From Clostridia bacterium (GTDB taxonomy: Bacteria; Bacillota; Clostridia; Oscillospirales; CAG-272): a DNA stretch of 64,000 nucleotides. The DNA lies in NCBI GenBank assembly GCA_017503865.1, contig JAFVSI010000019.1:28089-92088 (forward strand), given 5' to 3'. Positions within the stretch are counted from its first letter, which is position 1. Each line of letters begins with the position of its first letter. Under the pieces are notes generated by a model. That model had not been told where the DNA came from. It saw nothing but the letters and a program-made list of their open reading frames with translations, and did no database searches. Shown in pieces: positions 1 through 8,796 of this stretch. The translations under genes and the position numbers were made by a program.

Positions 1-33
1 TTTGAAATCTATGGTGGTTTAATTATTTAAGCC

Positions 34-1821
34 TTACGCCTTAAGTCTTGCCTCAAGAGCAGCGAGCTCATCGTAGAGAGTAGCGGGAACTCTGTCGCCA
101 ACCTGTGCGTAGAATTCCTTGATATTCTGAACGTCCTCGAGCCAAGAAGCCTTATCAACTGTGAGGAGTTCCTTGATGGTGTCAAGAGTAACGTCCTTAA
201 GTCCCTCAACATTGATGTCCTCAGCCTTAGGAACGTAACCGATAGCGGTCATATCAGCGTCAACCTTGCCCTCGCAACGGTCTAGAATCCACATAAGAAC
301 TCTCATATTGTCGCCAAATCCGGGCCAAATGAAGTTGCCGTCAGCATCGGTTCTGAACCAGTTAACGTGGAAGATCTTAGGAGCATTGGGAATAAGTGTA
401 CCCATCTTGAGCCAGTGTGCCCAGTAGTCGCCCATATCGTAACCAACGAAAGGTCTCATAGCCATAGGATCGCGACGAACTACGCCGACAGCACCTGCTG
501 CTGCTGCAGTTGTCTCGGAAGCCATGATAGAACCAACGAAGGTACCGTTCTGCCAGCTTGTTGACTGGTAAACGAGGGGAGCAGTCTTTGCACGGCGTCC
601 ACCGAATACGATAGCGGAAATAGGAACACCTGCGGGATTGTTGAATTCCTTAGAAATGCAAGGACAGTTTGTAGCCATTGCAGTAAAGCGGCTGTTAGGA
701 TGAGCACCGCAAGTGGACTTATCCTTCTTATCGAACTTGGTGCAGTCCCAAGGATTGCCCTTCCAGTCGATAGCGTCGCCGGGCTGAGGAGGATTGTTGT
801 CAAGTCCTTCCCACCAAACTGTGTTGTTCTTTGTATCGTGAACAACGTTTGTGAAGATAGTGTCTCTCTTTGTTGTGTAAAGTGCGTTGGGGTTAGACTT
901 CTCATTAGTACCGGGAGCAACACCGAAGAATCCGTTTTCGGGGTTAACAGCCCAAAGTCTGCCGTCCTCACCAACACGGAGCCAAGCAATATCGTCACCT
1001 ACGCACCAAACCTTATAGCCCTTCTTTGAGTAGAACTCGGGAGGAATAAGCATTGCAAGGTTGGTCTTTCCGCAAGCAGAGGGGAATGCAGCACAAACGT
1101 ACTTTGTCTCACCGTCGGGGTACTCAACACCGAGAATGAGCATGTGCTCTGCCATCCAGCCCTCTTTTCTACCGAGGTAGGAAGCTATACGGAGAGCGAA
1201 GCACTTTTTACCGAGAAGAACGTTTCCGCCGTAACCGGAGTTAACAGACCAGATGGTGTTATCCTCAGGGAAGTGAACGATATAACGGTTTTCCTCGTCG
1301 ATGTCAGCTCTTGCGTGAAGTCCTTTGATAAAGTCACCGCTCTTGCCGAGAGCCTCGAGAACGTTAGTTCCAACACGAGTCATAATAAGCATATTGAGAA
1401 CAACGTAGATAGAGTCGGTAAGCTCGATACCGTACTTAGCGAAGGGAGAGCCCACGATACTCATCGAGTAGGGGATAACGTACATTGTTCTGCCCTTCAT
1501 AGATCCCTTGTAGAGCTTAGAGAGCTTTGCGTAGCACTCAGCGGGATCCATCCAGTTGTTGATGTTACCTGCATCTTCCTTCTTGGAAGTACAAATAAAT
1601 GTTCTGCCCTCAACACGAGCAACGTCGTTTACTGCTGTTCTGTGAAGGTAGCAGTTGGGAAGAAGCTCTTCGTTGAGCTTGATCATCTCGCCTGTGGAGC
1701 AAGCCTCTGCACGGAGAGCCTCAGCCTGAGCCTCAGAGCCGTCGATCCAAACGATCTTGTCAGGCTGTGTCATAGCAGCCATCTCTTTGATCCAAGAGAG
1801 AACGTACTTGTTCTTTGTCAT
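34..1821 (-). CDS. pckG: Phosphoenolpyruvate carboxykinase (GTP)
   Basis: Cytosolic enzyme interconverting oxaloacetate plus GTP with PEP, GDP and CO2. At 595 residues it has the usual length of the GTP class and is full length. The kinase-1 loop SACGKTN near residue 250 carries the reactive cysteine typical of the GTP-dependent family, and VGDDIAWL about 25 residues later is the kinase-2 metal site. The ATP-dependent class lacks this cysteine loop. The start is an ATG preceded by an AAGGAG ribosome-binding site. It has its own promoter and is transcribed away from the ABC exporter genes. In anaerobes the enzyme often runs towards oxaloacetate and links PEP to the C4 acids; the direction here is an inference. 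Confidence 0.97.
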   Translation of the reverse strand: MTKNKYVLSWIKEMAAMTQPDKIVWIDGSEAQAEALRAEACSTGEMIKLNEELLPNCYLHRTAVNDVARVEGRTFICTSKKEDAGNINNWMDPAECYAKLSKLYKGSMKGRTMYVIPYSMSIVGSPFAKYGIELTDSIYVVLNMLIMTRVGTNVLEALGKSGDFIKGLHARADIDEENRYIVHFPEDNTIWSVNSGYGGNVLLGKKCFALRIASYLGRKEGWMAEHMLILGVEYPDGETKYVCAAFPSACGKTNLAMLIPPEFYSKKGYKVWCVGDDIAWLRVGEDGRLWAVNPENGFFGVAPGTNEKSNPNALYTTKRDTIFTNVVHDTKNNTVWWEGLDNNPPQPGDAIDWKGNPWDCTKFDKKDKSTCGAHPNSRFTAMATNCPCISKEFNNPAGVPISAIVFGGRRAKTAPLVYQSTSWQNGTFVGSIMASETTAAAAGAVGVVRRDPMAMRPFVGYDMGDYWAHWLKMGTLIPNAPKIFHVNWFRTDADGNFIWPGFGDNMRVLMWILDRCEGKVDADMTAIGYVPKAEDINVEGLKDVTLDTIKELLTVDKASWLEDVQNIKEFYAQVGDRVPATLYDELAALEARLKA

Positions 1822-1892
1822 AATTTTTCTCCTTGTTTAATGTATATATTTTTTTAATTTAATTTCATTAAATCCCTCGTAACCCAATGTAC

Positions 1893-1937
1893 ATTATACC
1901 CTATAATGTTAATATTTTCAAGCAAGGGTTTGCAAAC
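1893..1937 (-). promoter_or_regulatory. Promoter of pckG with an upstream palindrome
   Basis: On the minus strand TTGAAA (1916-1921) and TATAAT (1893-1898) are separated by exactly 17 bases, a near-consensus sigma-A promoter. Just upstream of the -35 lies the perfect 10-base palindrome GTTTGCAAAC (1928-1937), a possible operator. The promoter call is firm; the operator is only an inference. Confidence 0.75.
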
Positions 1938-2058
1938 GTTACAATTTGTTCACATATTTTGAAAAAAATAATGATATTATCAAAAGGAACAAAGGAATGC
2001 TAACGAAAGGGACTGGCAGCTCGTTTTTTCTTTTGAGATCGTCTATGCCTGTTGATCG

Positions 2059-4419
2059 ATGGAAAAAGTAATAAAATATATATTTCGCAACCTAAAATAT
2101 GCGGGTAAGAACGTGTTTTCAAAGCTTCGTGAATACCTGCCGTTTTTCGTTGCTTTTTTTGTTATCCAGTCGGTCTTTTTGACTGCCTTTGTGACTACCG
2201 CCACAAACTATCAGCATAGGTACGAGGAGATAACCGAGAGGTATGACTACGATATACTTATAAGCGACCTCGACTATAACGATTATATAGTAATAGACGA
2301 GAAGCTTTACATTATGTCCTATATGAAAAATAGGACGTTCGAGAGCTACCGAGTTTCTAAGGTGACCGATGCTATGGGCGAAAAATGGCAGATATACGTC
2401 CTTATGCGTGACGGTCATACAAACGCAGAATTCCTCAATTATTATATATACGCCAACGAAAATCTTTACGATACCTCGGGTATAGAGATAAGCTATACAC
2501 CGCTTAACGAATACAGAAACGATGCGGCAGCACACTCGAGGACGCCGTCTATCCTTTTGCTCATAGCACTGACCTTGATATCTGCACTTTCGGTGCTAAC
2601 TCTTTATAACGTTCAGGTCAATCACGACCGCTTCAGGTACGGAATTTATATGACGTACGGAGCGGGCTTTAAGCGGCTTATATCGACCTCGGTGTTCGAG
2701 ATGATGATAGTCGCAGTCGTGTCGCTCATTCCCTCGGGAGCTTTTGTTTACGGTATATCGAGGCTATTTTACGGAAGATACGGAATTGACGTAGTCATCG
2801 AGTCCTCGGCGGCATTCAAGGTCATTCTTGCCAGTCTTTTGGTGGCAACGGTAGGAGTATATCTTCCTATGAAGATGCTCTCGAGAAAAACACCTATGTC
2901 GCTCATTATTGCCGAGGATAATTCAAATCTTATCTCGTCACCGAGGTCGACGAGATTTGTCACAGGCAGCAAATTCCTCAAAATTTACGAGGCACTCGGT
3001 GTATGGCGTTTCAGAAAATACTATCTTAAGCTTTTGCTTTCTGCCGTAGCCTTTTCGGCAATCTTCGTTTGCGGAATTTATCTTACATATATGAACGAAA
3101 ATACGTCGGGGCAAAGTATAGAGCAGCTTCGCTTTGAGGCGAAAAAGGAAGAGGAGGCTATTGCGTCGAGTGACAAATATTACGAAAGTCATATAACCGA
3201 CCTTGATTTCTTTTACGGCAGCTTTGGGGAGATGGAAGGCGTCGCGTACGTTGATTACAGTGCGAACGAATATGCTGCCGAGGCAGGAGGAATTATCCTT
3301 CTTACAGATAAAATGTCAAACCGTGCTATAGGCGATATGACAAGCACGAGAAATATAATAAATCCCTATGAGAGCACCACAGGGGCACTCAAAAAATACT
3401 ATGACGAGGGCTATTCAAGAGCAACTTATATGTATAAGTACAGTGCTTACGATAAGAATATGCTCACAAATCTTGCACAGAATTATGAGATAGAGGGCGA
3501 CGTTTTCTCGGTGCTCGAGGATTCAAGCAAGGTCATAGTCAGCGAGAGCGTGATGAACTCCCGTAAATACAGCTTCGATGTTGGTGACAAAATAGTTCTT
3601 TGCCGCTTCCGCGAGGCTCTTCCCGAGACTGTTATTGAAATTCCCGATCCCTTTGACACGGTGAGCATCGTTCGGGCGTTGCTCGAAAACAACGATTATG
3701 AATTTACCGAATATACGGTGGGTGCTGTCATCAAGGATATGCCCGAGACAGAGGGCTATTTTACGGTAGGACTTTCCTACGACACGTATTCTGATGTTAT
3801 AGGGCAGAGGCCCGTACCGCTTTGTGCCTCTGTATATCTTGAACCCGACGTCACCGAAAAGGAATATGAGGACGTAGCTCTTAAGGCAAAGCAGATAATA
3901 AATTATTACGGCTACGATTTCTCTCTTACCGATACTTACGGCTATCTATACAGAACACTCGAGAGGGAAGAATGCTCCTTCGAGTTTGGAGTAACGCTCT
4001 CTGCACTTGTTCTTATGCTTTCACCTCTTGTGTGGTTTTATTCGCAGTCGCTCTTCTATAAGAAGAGGTCTAAGGAGATGTACGTGCTTTCGGCATACGG
4101 AGCTACGCACAAGGTGCTTCGCAAGATACATATGGCTTCGGGATATATTTTGTCAGCTATCGCATTCGTCTTTACGGCAATACTTGGCGTAATAGCAAGC
4201 TTCCTTGTATTTAAGCTTATGAACGAGTGGTTGCCTATGATAGGCTTTGGCATTGGCACAAGCTATAGCTTCTATATCTCTCCCGTAGCACTTGCCGTTT
4301 GCCTATTGCTTTCGGCATTTTGCGGATTCCTCTCCTCATATCTGCCGTACAAAAAGATGATGAGGGGACAATCGGGTAAGAGTAAAAAACAGCAAAAGAA
4401 AGAAAGGGAGGAGACCTGA
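2059..4419 (+). CDS. ABC transporter permease, FtsX-like
   Basis: Membrane subunit of an ABC exporter, 786 residues. A first membrane segment (about residues 28-50) is followed by a short outside domain. Hydrophobic helices at about 160-185, 205-230, 250-275 and 325-345 follow. A large outside domain of about 300 residues comes next, then three more helices at the C-terminus. This two-FtsX-domain plan is that of MacB/BceB-type permeases, which export lipids or peptides or sense antimicrobial peptides. The ATG is the first possible start (an in-frame stop lies just before it), yet no clear ribosome-binding site precedes it. The ATPase gene starts 3 bases downstream. No two-component system lies nearby, so a BceB-like sensing role is not supported by context. 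The substrate is unknown. Confidence 0.85.
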   Translation: MEKVIKYIFRNLKYAGKNVFSKLREYLPFFVAFFVIQSVFLTAFVTTATNYQHRYEEITERYDYDILISDLDYNDYIVIDEKLYIMSYMKNRTFESYRVSKVTDAMGEKWQIYVLMRDGHTNAEFLNYYIYANENLYDTSGIEISYTPLNEYRNDAAAHSRTPSILLLIALTLISALSVLTLYNVQVNHDRFRYGIYMTYGAGFKRLISTSVFEMMIVAVVSLIPSGAFVYGISRLFYGRYGIDVVIESSAAFKVILASLLVATVGVYLPMKMLSRKTPMSLIIAEDNSNLISSPRSTRFVTGSKFLKIYEALGVWRFRKYYLKLLLSAVAFSAIFVCGIYLTYMNENTSGQSIEQLRFEAKKEEEAIASSDKYYESHITDLDFFYGSFGEMEGVAYVDYSANEYAAEAGGIILLTDKMSNRAIGDMTSTRNIINPYESTTGALKKYYDEGYSRATYMYKYSAYDKNMLTNLAQNYEIEGDVFSVLEDSSKVIVSESVMNSRKYSFDVGDKIVLCRFREALPETVIEIPDPFDTVSIVRALLENNDYEFTEYTVGAVIKDMPETEGYFTVGLSYDTYSDVIGQRPVPLCASVYLEPDVTEKEYEDVALKAKQIINYYGYDFSLTDTYGYLYRTLEREECSFEFGVTLSALVLMLSPLVWFYSQSLFYKKRSKEMYVLSAYGATHKVLRKIHMASGYILSAIAFVFTAILGVIASFLVFKLMNEWLPMIGFGIGTSYSFYISPVALAVCLLLSAFCGFLSSYLPYKKMMRGQSGKSKKQQKKEREET

Positions 4420-4422
4420 TAA

Positions 4423-5136
4423 ATGGAATTCAGACGTACTACAATACAGGTTGAAAACATAATAAAGCAATATAAGCAGTACGACACGACGGTAACTGCG
4501 GTCAACAGAGCATCCTTTTCGGCTTTTGACGGGGAATTTGTTGCTATTATCGGTGCATCGGGCTCGGGAAAAAGTACGCTTCTTCACATTTGTGCGGGAC
4601 TTGACAGACCGAACAGCGGCACGGTACGTATTCGCGGAACGGATATAACCTCGCTTTCGCCCGATGAGCTTGCAGAATACAGGGGAAATAATATGGGAAT
4701 AGTTTTCCAGAATCACAATCTTATTCCGCAGTTTACAGCCCTTGAAAATATACTTGTACCAACGATAATGATAAACAAAGATAAGAGTGCCTATGAGGAG
4801 AATTTCAAAAAGATCGTGGCGTCTCTCGGTATAGTAGACCGACTTCACCATCTTCCGAGCGAGCTTTCGGGCGGACAGCAGCAGAGAGTCGCGATAGCAA
4901 GAGCACTGATAAACATGCCCCTCGTGCTTTTTGCCGACGAGCCTACGGGAAATCTCGACAAAGAAAACGCTGACGAGGTTCTTGAGCTTCTCATAAAAAC
5001 ACAAAAGCTTCTCGGGCAGACGCTTATAATGGTCACGCACGATATGTCGATAGCGGCACGTGCCGACCGAGTGCTTAAAATGGACGACGGAGTCCTTACC
5101 GCTGTCAACAAGGAAAGACTTTTGAAGCAAATATAA
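4423..5136 (+). CDS. ABC transporter ATP-binding protein
   Basis: ATPase subunit of 237 residues, the partner of the permease that ends 3 bases upstream. It shows the Walker A GASGSGKST (near residue 42), the signature LSGGQQQR and the Walker B plus D-loop VLFADEPTGNLD, followed by the H-loop histidine in VTHDMS. ADEPTGNLD places it in the LolD/MacB/BceA group that works with FtsX-type permeases. Its ribosome-binding site GGGAGGAG lies inside the end of the permease gene, so the two are translated together. A strong terminator follows. Confidence 0.95.
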   Translation: MEFRRTTIQVENIIKQYKQYDTTVTAVNRASFSAFDGEFVAIIGASGSGKSTLLHICAGLDRPNSGTVRIRGTDITSLSPDELAEYRGNNMGIVFQNHNLIPQFTALENILVPTIMINKDKSAYEENFKKIVASLGIVDRLHHLPSELSGGQQQRVAIARALINMPLVLFADEPTGNLDKENADEVLELLIKTQKLLGQTLIMVTHDMSIAARADRVLKMDDGVLTAVNKERLLKQI

Positions 5137-5141
5137 AACAA

Positions 5142-5170
5142 AAAAGCTCATCGCAAAGCGATGAGCTTTT
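5142..5170. terminator. Bidirectional terminator between convergent genes
   Basis: A perfect hairpin with 13-base arms (AAAAGCTCATCGC and its complement) and an AAA loop, with T-runs on both strands. It can end the ABC operon on the plus strand and the collagen-like gene on the minus strand. Confidence 0.9.
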
Positions 5171-5191
5171 GTTATTTAAAATGTAATTTCT

Positions 5192-6439
5192 TTATGCTGC
5201 TATACCTGTTTTTGTTGTGTTTGTCTCGGTAGCAGTGCTTGTAGTTCCGCCTATGCTGATGAACTTGATGTTAGCGGGAGTTACGTTGACCTTGACGTTA
5301 TATTCCTCGGTCTCGCCCTTAGTTTCATCAAAGGTGTAGGGGGTAGCTGCAACTGCATTGAATACGTTGTTCTCAGCGGTTACGGTTACAGCAGTAGAAG
5401 AGCTTGAGCTTACGTAGATTGCCGAAGCTGTTGAAGAGGTGCACTCAAGATTGAAGGTGCAACCGATTACCTTGATAGTACCCTCTACGTAGTTCTGGAC
5501 GTAAATAGGTGCGGAAGAGGTGAGAGCATTGAAGGTGCAGTTTTCAAAGGTAGCGTTAAACGAACCTGTTTTGTCACTCATTCCTTCAAATACGATCTGT
5601 GCGTTATCAAAGGTGCAGTTCTTGAAAACAATTTCGGTGTGTGCATCTGCGACTGAGGCACATACCTCTACAACAGAGCCGAGTCTGTTTGTGCTTGGAC
5701 CGTAAGTTTTGCTAAGCTTGTTAAATGCAAAGTTAACGTTTTCAAAGTTAACAACGCTTCCTTCGGAAGTTGTAGGTCTTACGTCAACGTGACCGTAGGT
5801 GCTGTTTACAACGTAATCTCCGTCCTTCATATCGAGGTTGGCATCGCTTCCAAGCTCGATCGTGCCCGTTGCCTCAAAGGTGTTACCCGAAAGGTTGATG
5901 GTTGCATCGTTGTTGATATCTTCATTAAAGGTGATGTCCTCAGTCAAGATAACTTTTTCACCCGATGCTATGGAAGAAGAAAGGTCATCTTTGCTTGTTA
6001 CGGGAGTTAATGCGGTAACACTCTGTGTTGTTCCGTCTGTAAAAGTAAAGGTGAATATAAACTCGTCTTCATCTTTTGTAAGTATAACGTTCTTTATGCC
6101 GACGCCCTGGTCACCCTTGTCGCCCTTAGCACCTGTTGCACCGGGAGCTCCATCGTAACCGTCCTCACCGTTGAGAGAAGAGAGCCACTGGTCGACTGTT
6201 CCTTCAAATCCATTTTCAACGGCAATTTCGTAAGCGGATTTTCCGTTTACTCCGTCCTTACCGTCTTTACCGTCAACACCGTCTTTTCCATCTTTTCCGT
6301 CCTTGCCGTCAACGCCGTTAACACCGTTAACTCCGTCGACACCGTTCTGACCGTCAGCACCGTCGCTACAAGCTACAAACGTCATAGCAACCATAGCGAT
6401 AACGAGAAAAAGGGAAATGATCTTAACAAAATTCTTCAT
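5192..6439 (-). CDS. Collagen-like lipoprotein with a repetitive C-terminal domain
   Basis: Predicted surface lipoprotein of 415 residues. The signal peptide ends in a lipobox (TFVAC), so cysteine 24 or so should be lipidated. Then come about 13 Gly-X-Y triplets, mostly GKD, GVD and GVN. A linker of the type KSAYEIAVENGFEGTVDQWL follows, seen in many bacterial collagen-like proteins, then about 8 more triplets (GAP, GAT, GAK, GDK). The remaining 300 residues are rich in N, T and V, with repeated units of the form FENCTF or FKNCTF spaced as in right-handed parallel beta-helices. An adhesin or scaffold role is an inference; no enzyme motif is visible. It is transcribed alone from its own promoter with a GGAGG ribosome-binding site. 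Confidence 0.85.
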   Translation of the reverse strand: MKNFVKIISLFLVIAMVAMTFVACSDGADGQNGVDGVNGVNGVDGKDGKDGKDGVDGKDGKDGVNGKSAYEIAVENGFEGTVDQWLSSLNGEDGYDGAPGATGAKGDKGDQGVGIKNVILTKDEDEFIFTFTFTDGTTQSVTALTPVTSKDDLSSSIASGEKVILTEDITFNEDINNDATINLSGNTFEATGTIELGSDANLDMKDGDYVVNSTYGHVDVRPTTSEGSVVNFENVNFAFNKLSKTYGPSTNRLGSVVEVCASVADAHTEIVFKNCTFDNAQIVFEGMSDKTGSFNATFENCTFNALTSSAPIYVQNYVEGTIKVIGCTFNLECTSSTASAIYVSSSSSTAVTVTAENNVFNAVAATPYTFDETKGETEEYNVKVNVTPANIKFISIGGTTSTATETNTTKTGIAA

Positions 6440-6466
6440 AATTTGCCTCCTTGAGGATATATTTTT

Positions 6467-6511
6467 TTTGATACATCAAAGTATTATATAGCAAAAATCA
6501 GTCTTTTTCAA
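6467..6511 (-). promoter_or_regulatory. Promoter of the collagen-like gene with a possible operator
   Basis: On the minus strand TTGAAA (6506-6511) and TATAAT (6483-6488) are 17 bases apart. The inverted repeat TTTGAT-AC-ATCAAA (6467-6480) lies at the expected transcription start, where a repressor would block initiation. Confidence 0.75.
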
Positions 6512-6551
6512 TATACAAAAACCGGAATTTGTAAGAAAAAAACAAAAAAAC

Positions 6552-6571
6552 GGAGAGACTAACGTCTCTCC
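6552..6571 (-). terminator. Terminator of the DUF5685-DnaJ operon
   Basis: Hairpin GGAGAGAC-TAAC-GTCTCTCC. On the minus strand it is followed by GTTTTTTTGTTTTTTT, so it ends the three-gene minus-strand operon. Confidence 0.88.
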
Positions 6572-6574
6572 ATT

Positions 6575-7105
6575 TTAAAATATTTTCTTAAATCTGTGTC
6601 GTAGACGAATGATATAAAAAGAGATCATTCTTGTAAGTGCTAAGTCATACAAAACCAGCATAATTGCTGATAAGGCAACGTATGCGACTGTCATGAAAGC
6701 ACCTATAGGTGCATCAACGTCGGGCACAAAAAGCTTTGCAAGTAAAAGAAGAAGTGCGGTTGCAAAAGCAAAAATGACGACCTTTACAGTCCACGAAAGA
6801 AGCCTTGAACGCATTTTTTCAACGTATTCCTTGATAATAGGATAATATCCGAAAAACAACGCGTACATAAGTGCGGGAAGTTTTTGAGGAAGGAGAATAA
6901 GCGAGAGGGCTGACGTTACTAAAAAGACTGACCAAGGGGCACCCTTGCCGTATTCTATAACCATCACTACCGTAAAGAGCGATGCGAGGACTGCCATACT
7001 CAAGTCAAGCACCTCGATAAATGAGCCGAGGTAAAGAAGAGTGACCGAGAGGGCAGACAGCATTGCCGAGACGGTGAGGCGTTTTGTGTTTTTTCTCGTA
7101 CTCAT
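6575..7105 (-). CDS. Integral membrane protein of unknown function
   Basis: Protein of 176 residues with about five hydrophobic segments (roughly residues 10-30, 33-48, 58-85, 103-125 and 133-155) and basic ends. I do not recognise the family with certainty; the topology recalls small ECF-type substrate-binding (S) subunits. Its ATG overlaps the stop of the DnaJ-like gene as ATGA, so it is translationally coupled to it. It is the last gene of a three-gene operon. No transporter ATPase lies next to it, so a transport role is not supported by context. Confidence 0.75.
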   Translation of the reverse strand: MSTRKNTKRLTVSAMLSALSVTLLYLGSFIEVLDLSMAVLASLFTVVMVIEYGKGAPWSVFLVTSALSLILLPQKLPALMYALFFGYYPIIKEYVEKMRSRLLSWTVKVVIFAFATALLLLLAKLFVPDVDAPIGAFMTVAYVALSAIMLVLYDLALTRMISFYIIRLRHRFKKIF

Positions 7106-7707
7106 ATACAGTCACAAAGGCAATCGAGACACATAAGACCTGCACAAATATCGCAAAGAGTGCAATCGTTTGTGTGTGTGGTCGTATATCCACCGCCGTA
7201 TCCGTAAGAGCCTGCACGCATTCGAAGATTATTCTGAGCGGCACGGTATTCGTTGTTGTAGGGATCCATAGAGCAAGCAATATCGAAATACCTCTGTGCA
7301 TCGACGAAAAAGCCTCTCTTTGCCGCAACGCAGCCCTTGAGGAAATGCCACTCCGCATTTCTGTCGCCCTCTGCTATCGAGTTGAGGATGTTTTCAGCCG
7401 CAACGTCGTTTCCGTTGTTAATAAGTCTGCGGACCTCGGCATATCTCGGGTTTCCGCTTGATGAGGTGTTGCCCGCGTACGAGCCCGAGTGGTAGGTGCC
7501 GTTACCCTGATGAGCACCCGAGCGGATCTTTTGGATCTCCTCGTATGCCGCATTGACCTCTTTCATCTTTTCGCTTGCGAGATCGGCAAGGTCACTGTCG
7601 CGGTATTTGTCGGGGTGATACTTTCTGGCAAGCTCTCTGTACGCCTTTTTGATATCTTCATCGGATGCGTTTGGCGATACGCCAAGCACCTTGTAGGGAT
7701 CTGTCAT
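7102..7707 (-). CDS. J-domain protein with a cysteine-rich tail
   Basis: Protein of 201 residues. An N-terminal J domain (residues 3-65) carries the HPD motif in [11 protein letters not shown], which stimulates the ATPase of a DnaK-type Hsp70. The zinc-finger and client-binding domains of true DnaJ are absent. The middle (about 80-160) looks like a short helical repeat segment. The last 20 residues are unusually cysteine-rich ([15 protein letters not shown]), a possible metal site. It lies between a DUF5685 gene and a membrane protein, which suggests a dedicated co-chaperone for that operon rather than a housekeeping DnaJ; this is an inference. Confidence 0.85.
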   Translation of the reverse strand: MTDPYKVLGVSPNASDEDIKKAYRELARKYHPDKYRDSDLADLASEKMKEVNAAYEEIQKIRSGAHQGNGTYHSGSYAGNTSSSGNPRYAEVRRLINNGNDVAAENILNSIAEGDRNAEWHFLKGCVAAKRGFFVDAQRYFDIACSMDPYNNEYRAAQNNLRMRAGSYGYGGGYTTTHTNDCTLCDICAGLMCLDCLCDCI

Positions 7708-7722
7708 ATTTAAATTGTCCTT

Positions 7723-8607
7723 TCAATCATTGTCGTTATAAAGATTTGTGACGATGCTTTCTATCTTCTTCGGCATTCCAAGATATATAATATTGAAAAG
7801 AATGTTCTTTACAGTATTATCCGTGCCGAAATCTATTAGATCAAGAGCCCTTTCGAGCCCCATTAGCTCGTTTTTAAGGGCAAGCTCGACGTCAGCGGTT
7901 TGCTCACTTGATGGAATACAGCCATCATAAATTCTCAGAAAAGGATTGTACCTTCCGAGCTTTTTATCCTCTTTCATATCGTCGAGTGCGTCTGCAATAT
8001 ATACCCATTTTCCGAGGTGAAGCCCGATAGACAAGGCAATTTTTTTGTCCGTTCCATCAAGACCGAATGCTAAAAATTCTGCAAGGAGCTTGCCGAAAAG
8101 CTCGGCGGGAATATCTACGCTTTTTTCTGCCGACGCGTCCTTTTCAAACTCGTAAAGCTTTCCAAGAAGTGTCTTGCAAGTCTCGTCGAGAGAGGAATAA
8201 CCCGCATTTTTCAATGCTTTTTTTCGCATAGAAGCCACACTTGGAAGCAGAAAGATGCGTGTGTATAGCCTTTTGAAAAATCCCTCGTCAGAAATGTCGT
8301 CCAAAACCTTGTGATAGGAAATAATGGCTGACGAATACGCCGCGTGGCAAAGCTCGGGGTTTTTATTCATCACGTTGCGTTTTTTTACGGGATGGAGAAT
8401 GCAATGTTCTGTCTTAAAGGAAGTCTTTTCGCCCGTCAGAGCTACACGCAAAAGGGTGAATGTGACAAAATCGTAATTAAGCGTCATTCTCGAGCACTGT
8501 CCCGTACACCTGCCGAGAGACTTGCAAAGACCGCAGTACGTGCCTTTGTAATATTCGTGCTCACGAACTCGAAGCTCGGGTACATAGGTTTTTACATATC
8601 CAAACAC
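7723..8607 (-). CDS. DUF5685-type protein
   Basis: Protein of 294 residues that looks like the DUF5685 family, whose function is unknown to me. The N-terminus has a cysteine pattern (YCGLCKSLGRCTGQC, residues 24-38), and the rest is mainly alpha-helical with aspartates (DDISDE, DALDDMKED), recalling helical prenyl-synthase-like folds. The start codon is GTG, preceded by AGGAGAG. A J-domain gene follows 15 bases downstream, a pairing I recall from other Clostridia. A 16-base palindrome (8625-8640) just upstream overlaps the likely -10 region. Confidence 0.7.
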   Translation of the reverse strand: MFGYVKTYVPELRVREHEYYKGTYCGLCKSLGRCTGQCSRMTLNYDFVTFTLLRVALTGEKTSFKTEHCILHPVKKRNVMNKNPELCHAAYSSAIISYHKVLDDISDEGFFKRLYTRIFLLPSVASMRKKALKNAGYSSLDETCKTLLGKLYEFEKDASAEKSVDIPAELFGKLLAEFLAFGLDGTDKKIALSIGLHLGKWVYIADALDDMKEDKKLGRYNPFLRIYDGCIPSSEQTADVELALKNELMGLERALDLIDFGTDNTVKNILFNIIYLGMPKKIESIVTNLYNDND

Positions 8608-8739
8608 GTCACTCTCTCCTACCGTAATTATATATAATTATGATAACTTATTTTAATAAATTTTACTTGTACTATTTGTAAACAATTTTTAAAGAATGTT
8701 GCTTTTATATATCATATATACTAAAAAGAGGAAAAAGAC

Positions 8740-8768
8740 TTGTCTTTTATCTTTGTTTGGTTTATAAT
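8740..8768 (+). promoter_or_regulatory. Promoter of the GNAT gene
   Basis: TTGTCT (8740-8745) and TATAAT (8763-8768) with a 17-base spacer, 28 bases before the start codon. The ribosome-binding site between them and the gene contains eight consecutive G (8782-8789). Confidence 0.75.
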
Positions 8769-8796
8769 AACAAATGAATAAGGGGGGGGTGAGCGT

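Noticed and set aside
1144-1857. A 237-codon plus-strand frame opposite pckG.
   Set aside because: It runs through the pckG start region and promoter side and shows no recognisable protein features.
1924-1943. A CcpA cre site near pckG (TGTAACGTTTGCAA on the minus strand).
   Set aside because: One base is missing relative to the TGWAANCGNTNWCA consensus, so the spacing is wrong.
6250-6360. Tandem short DNA repeats of the CCGTC type, at first sight like a satellite or CRISPR.
   Set aside because: They encode the Gly-X-Y triplets of the collagen-like protein; there are no unique spacers.
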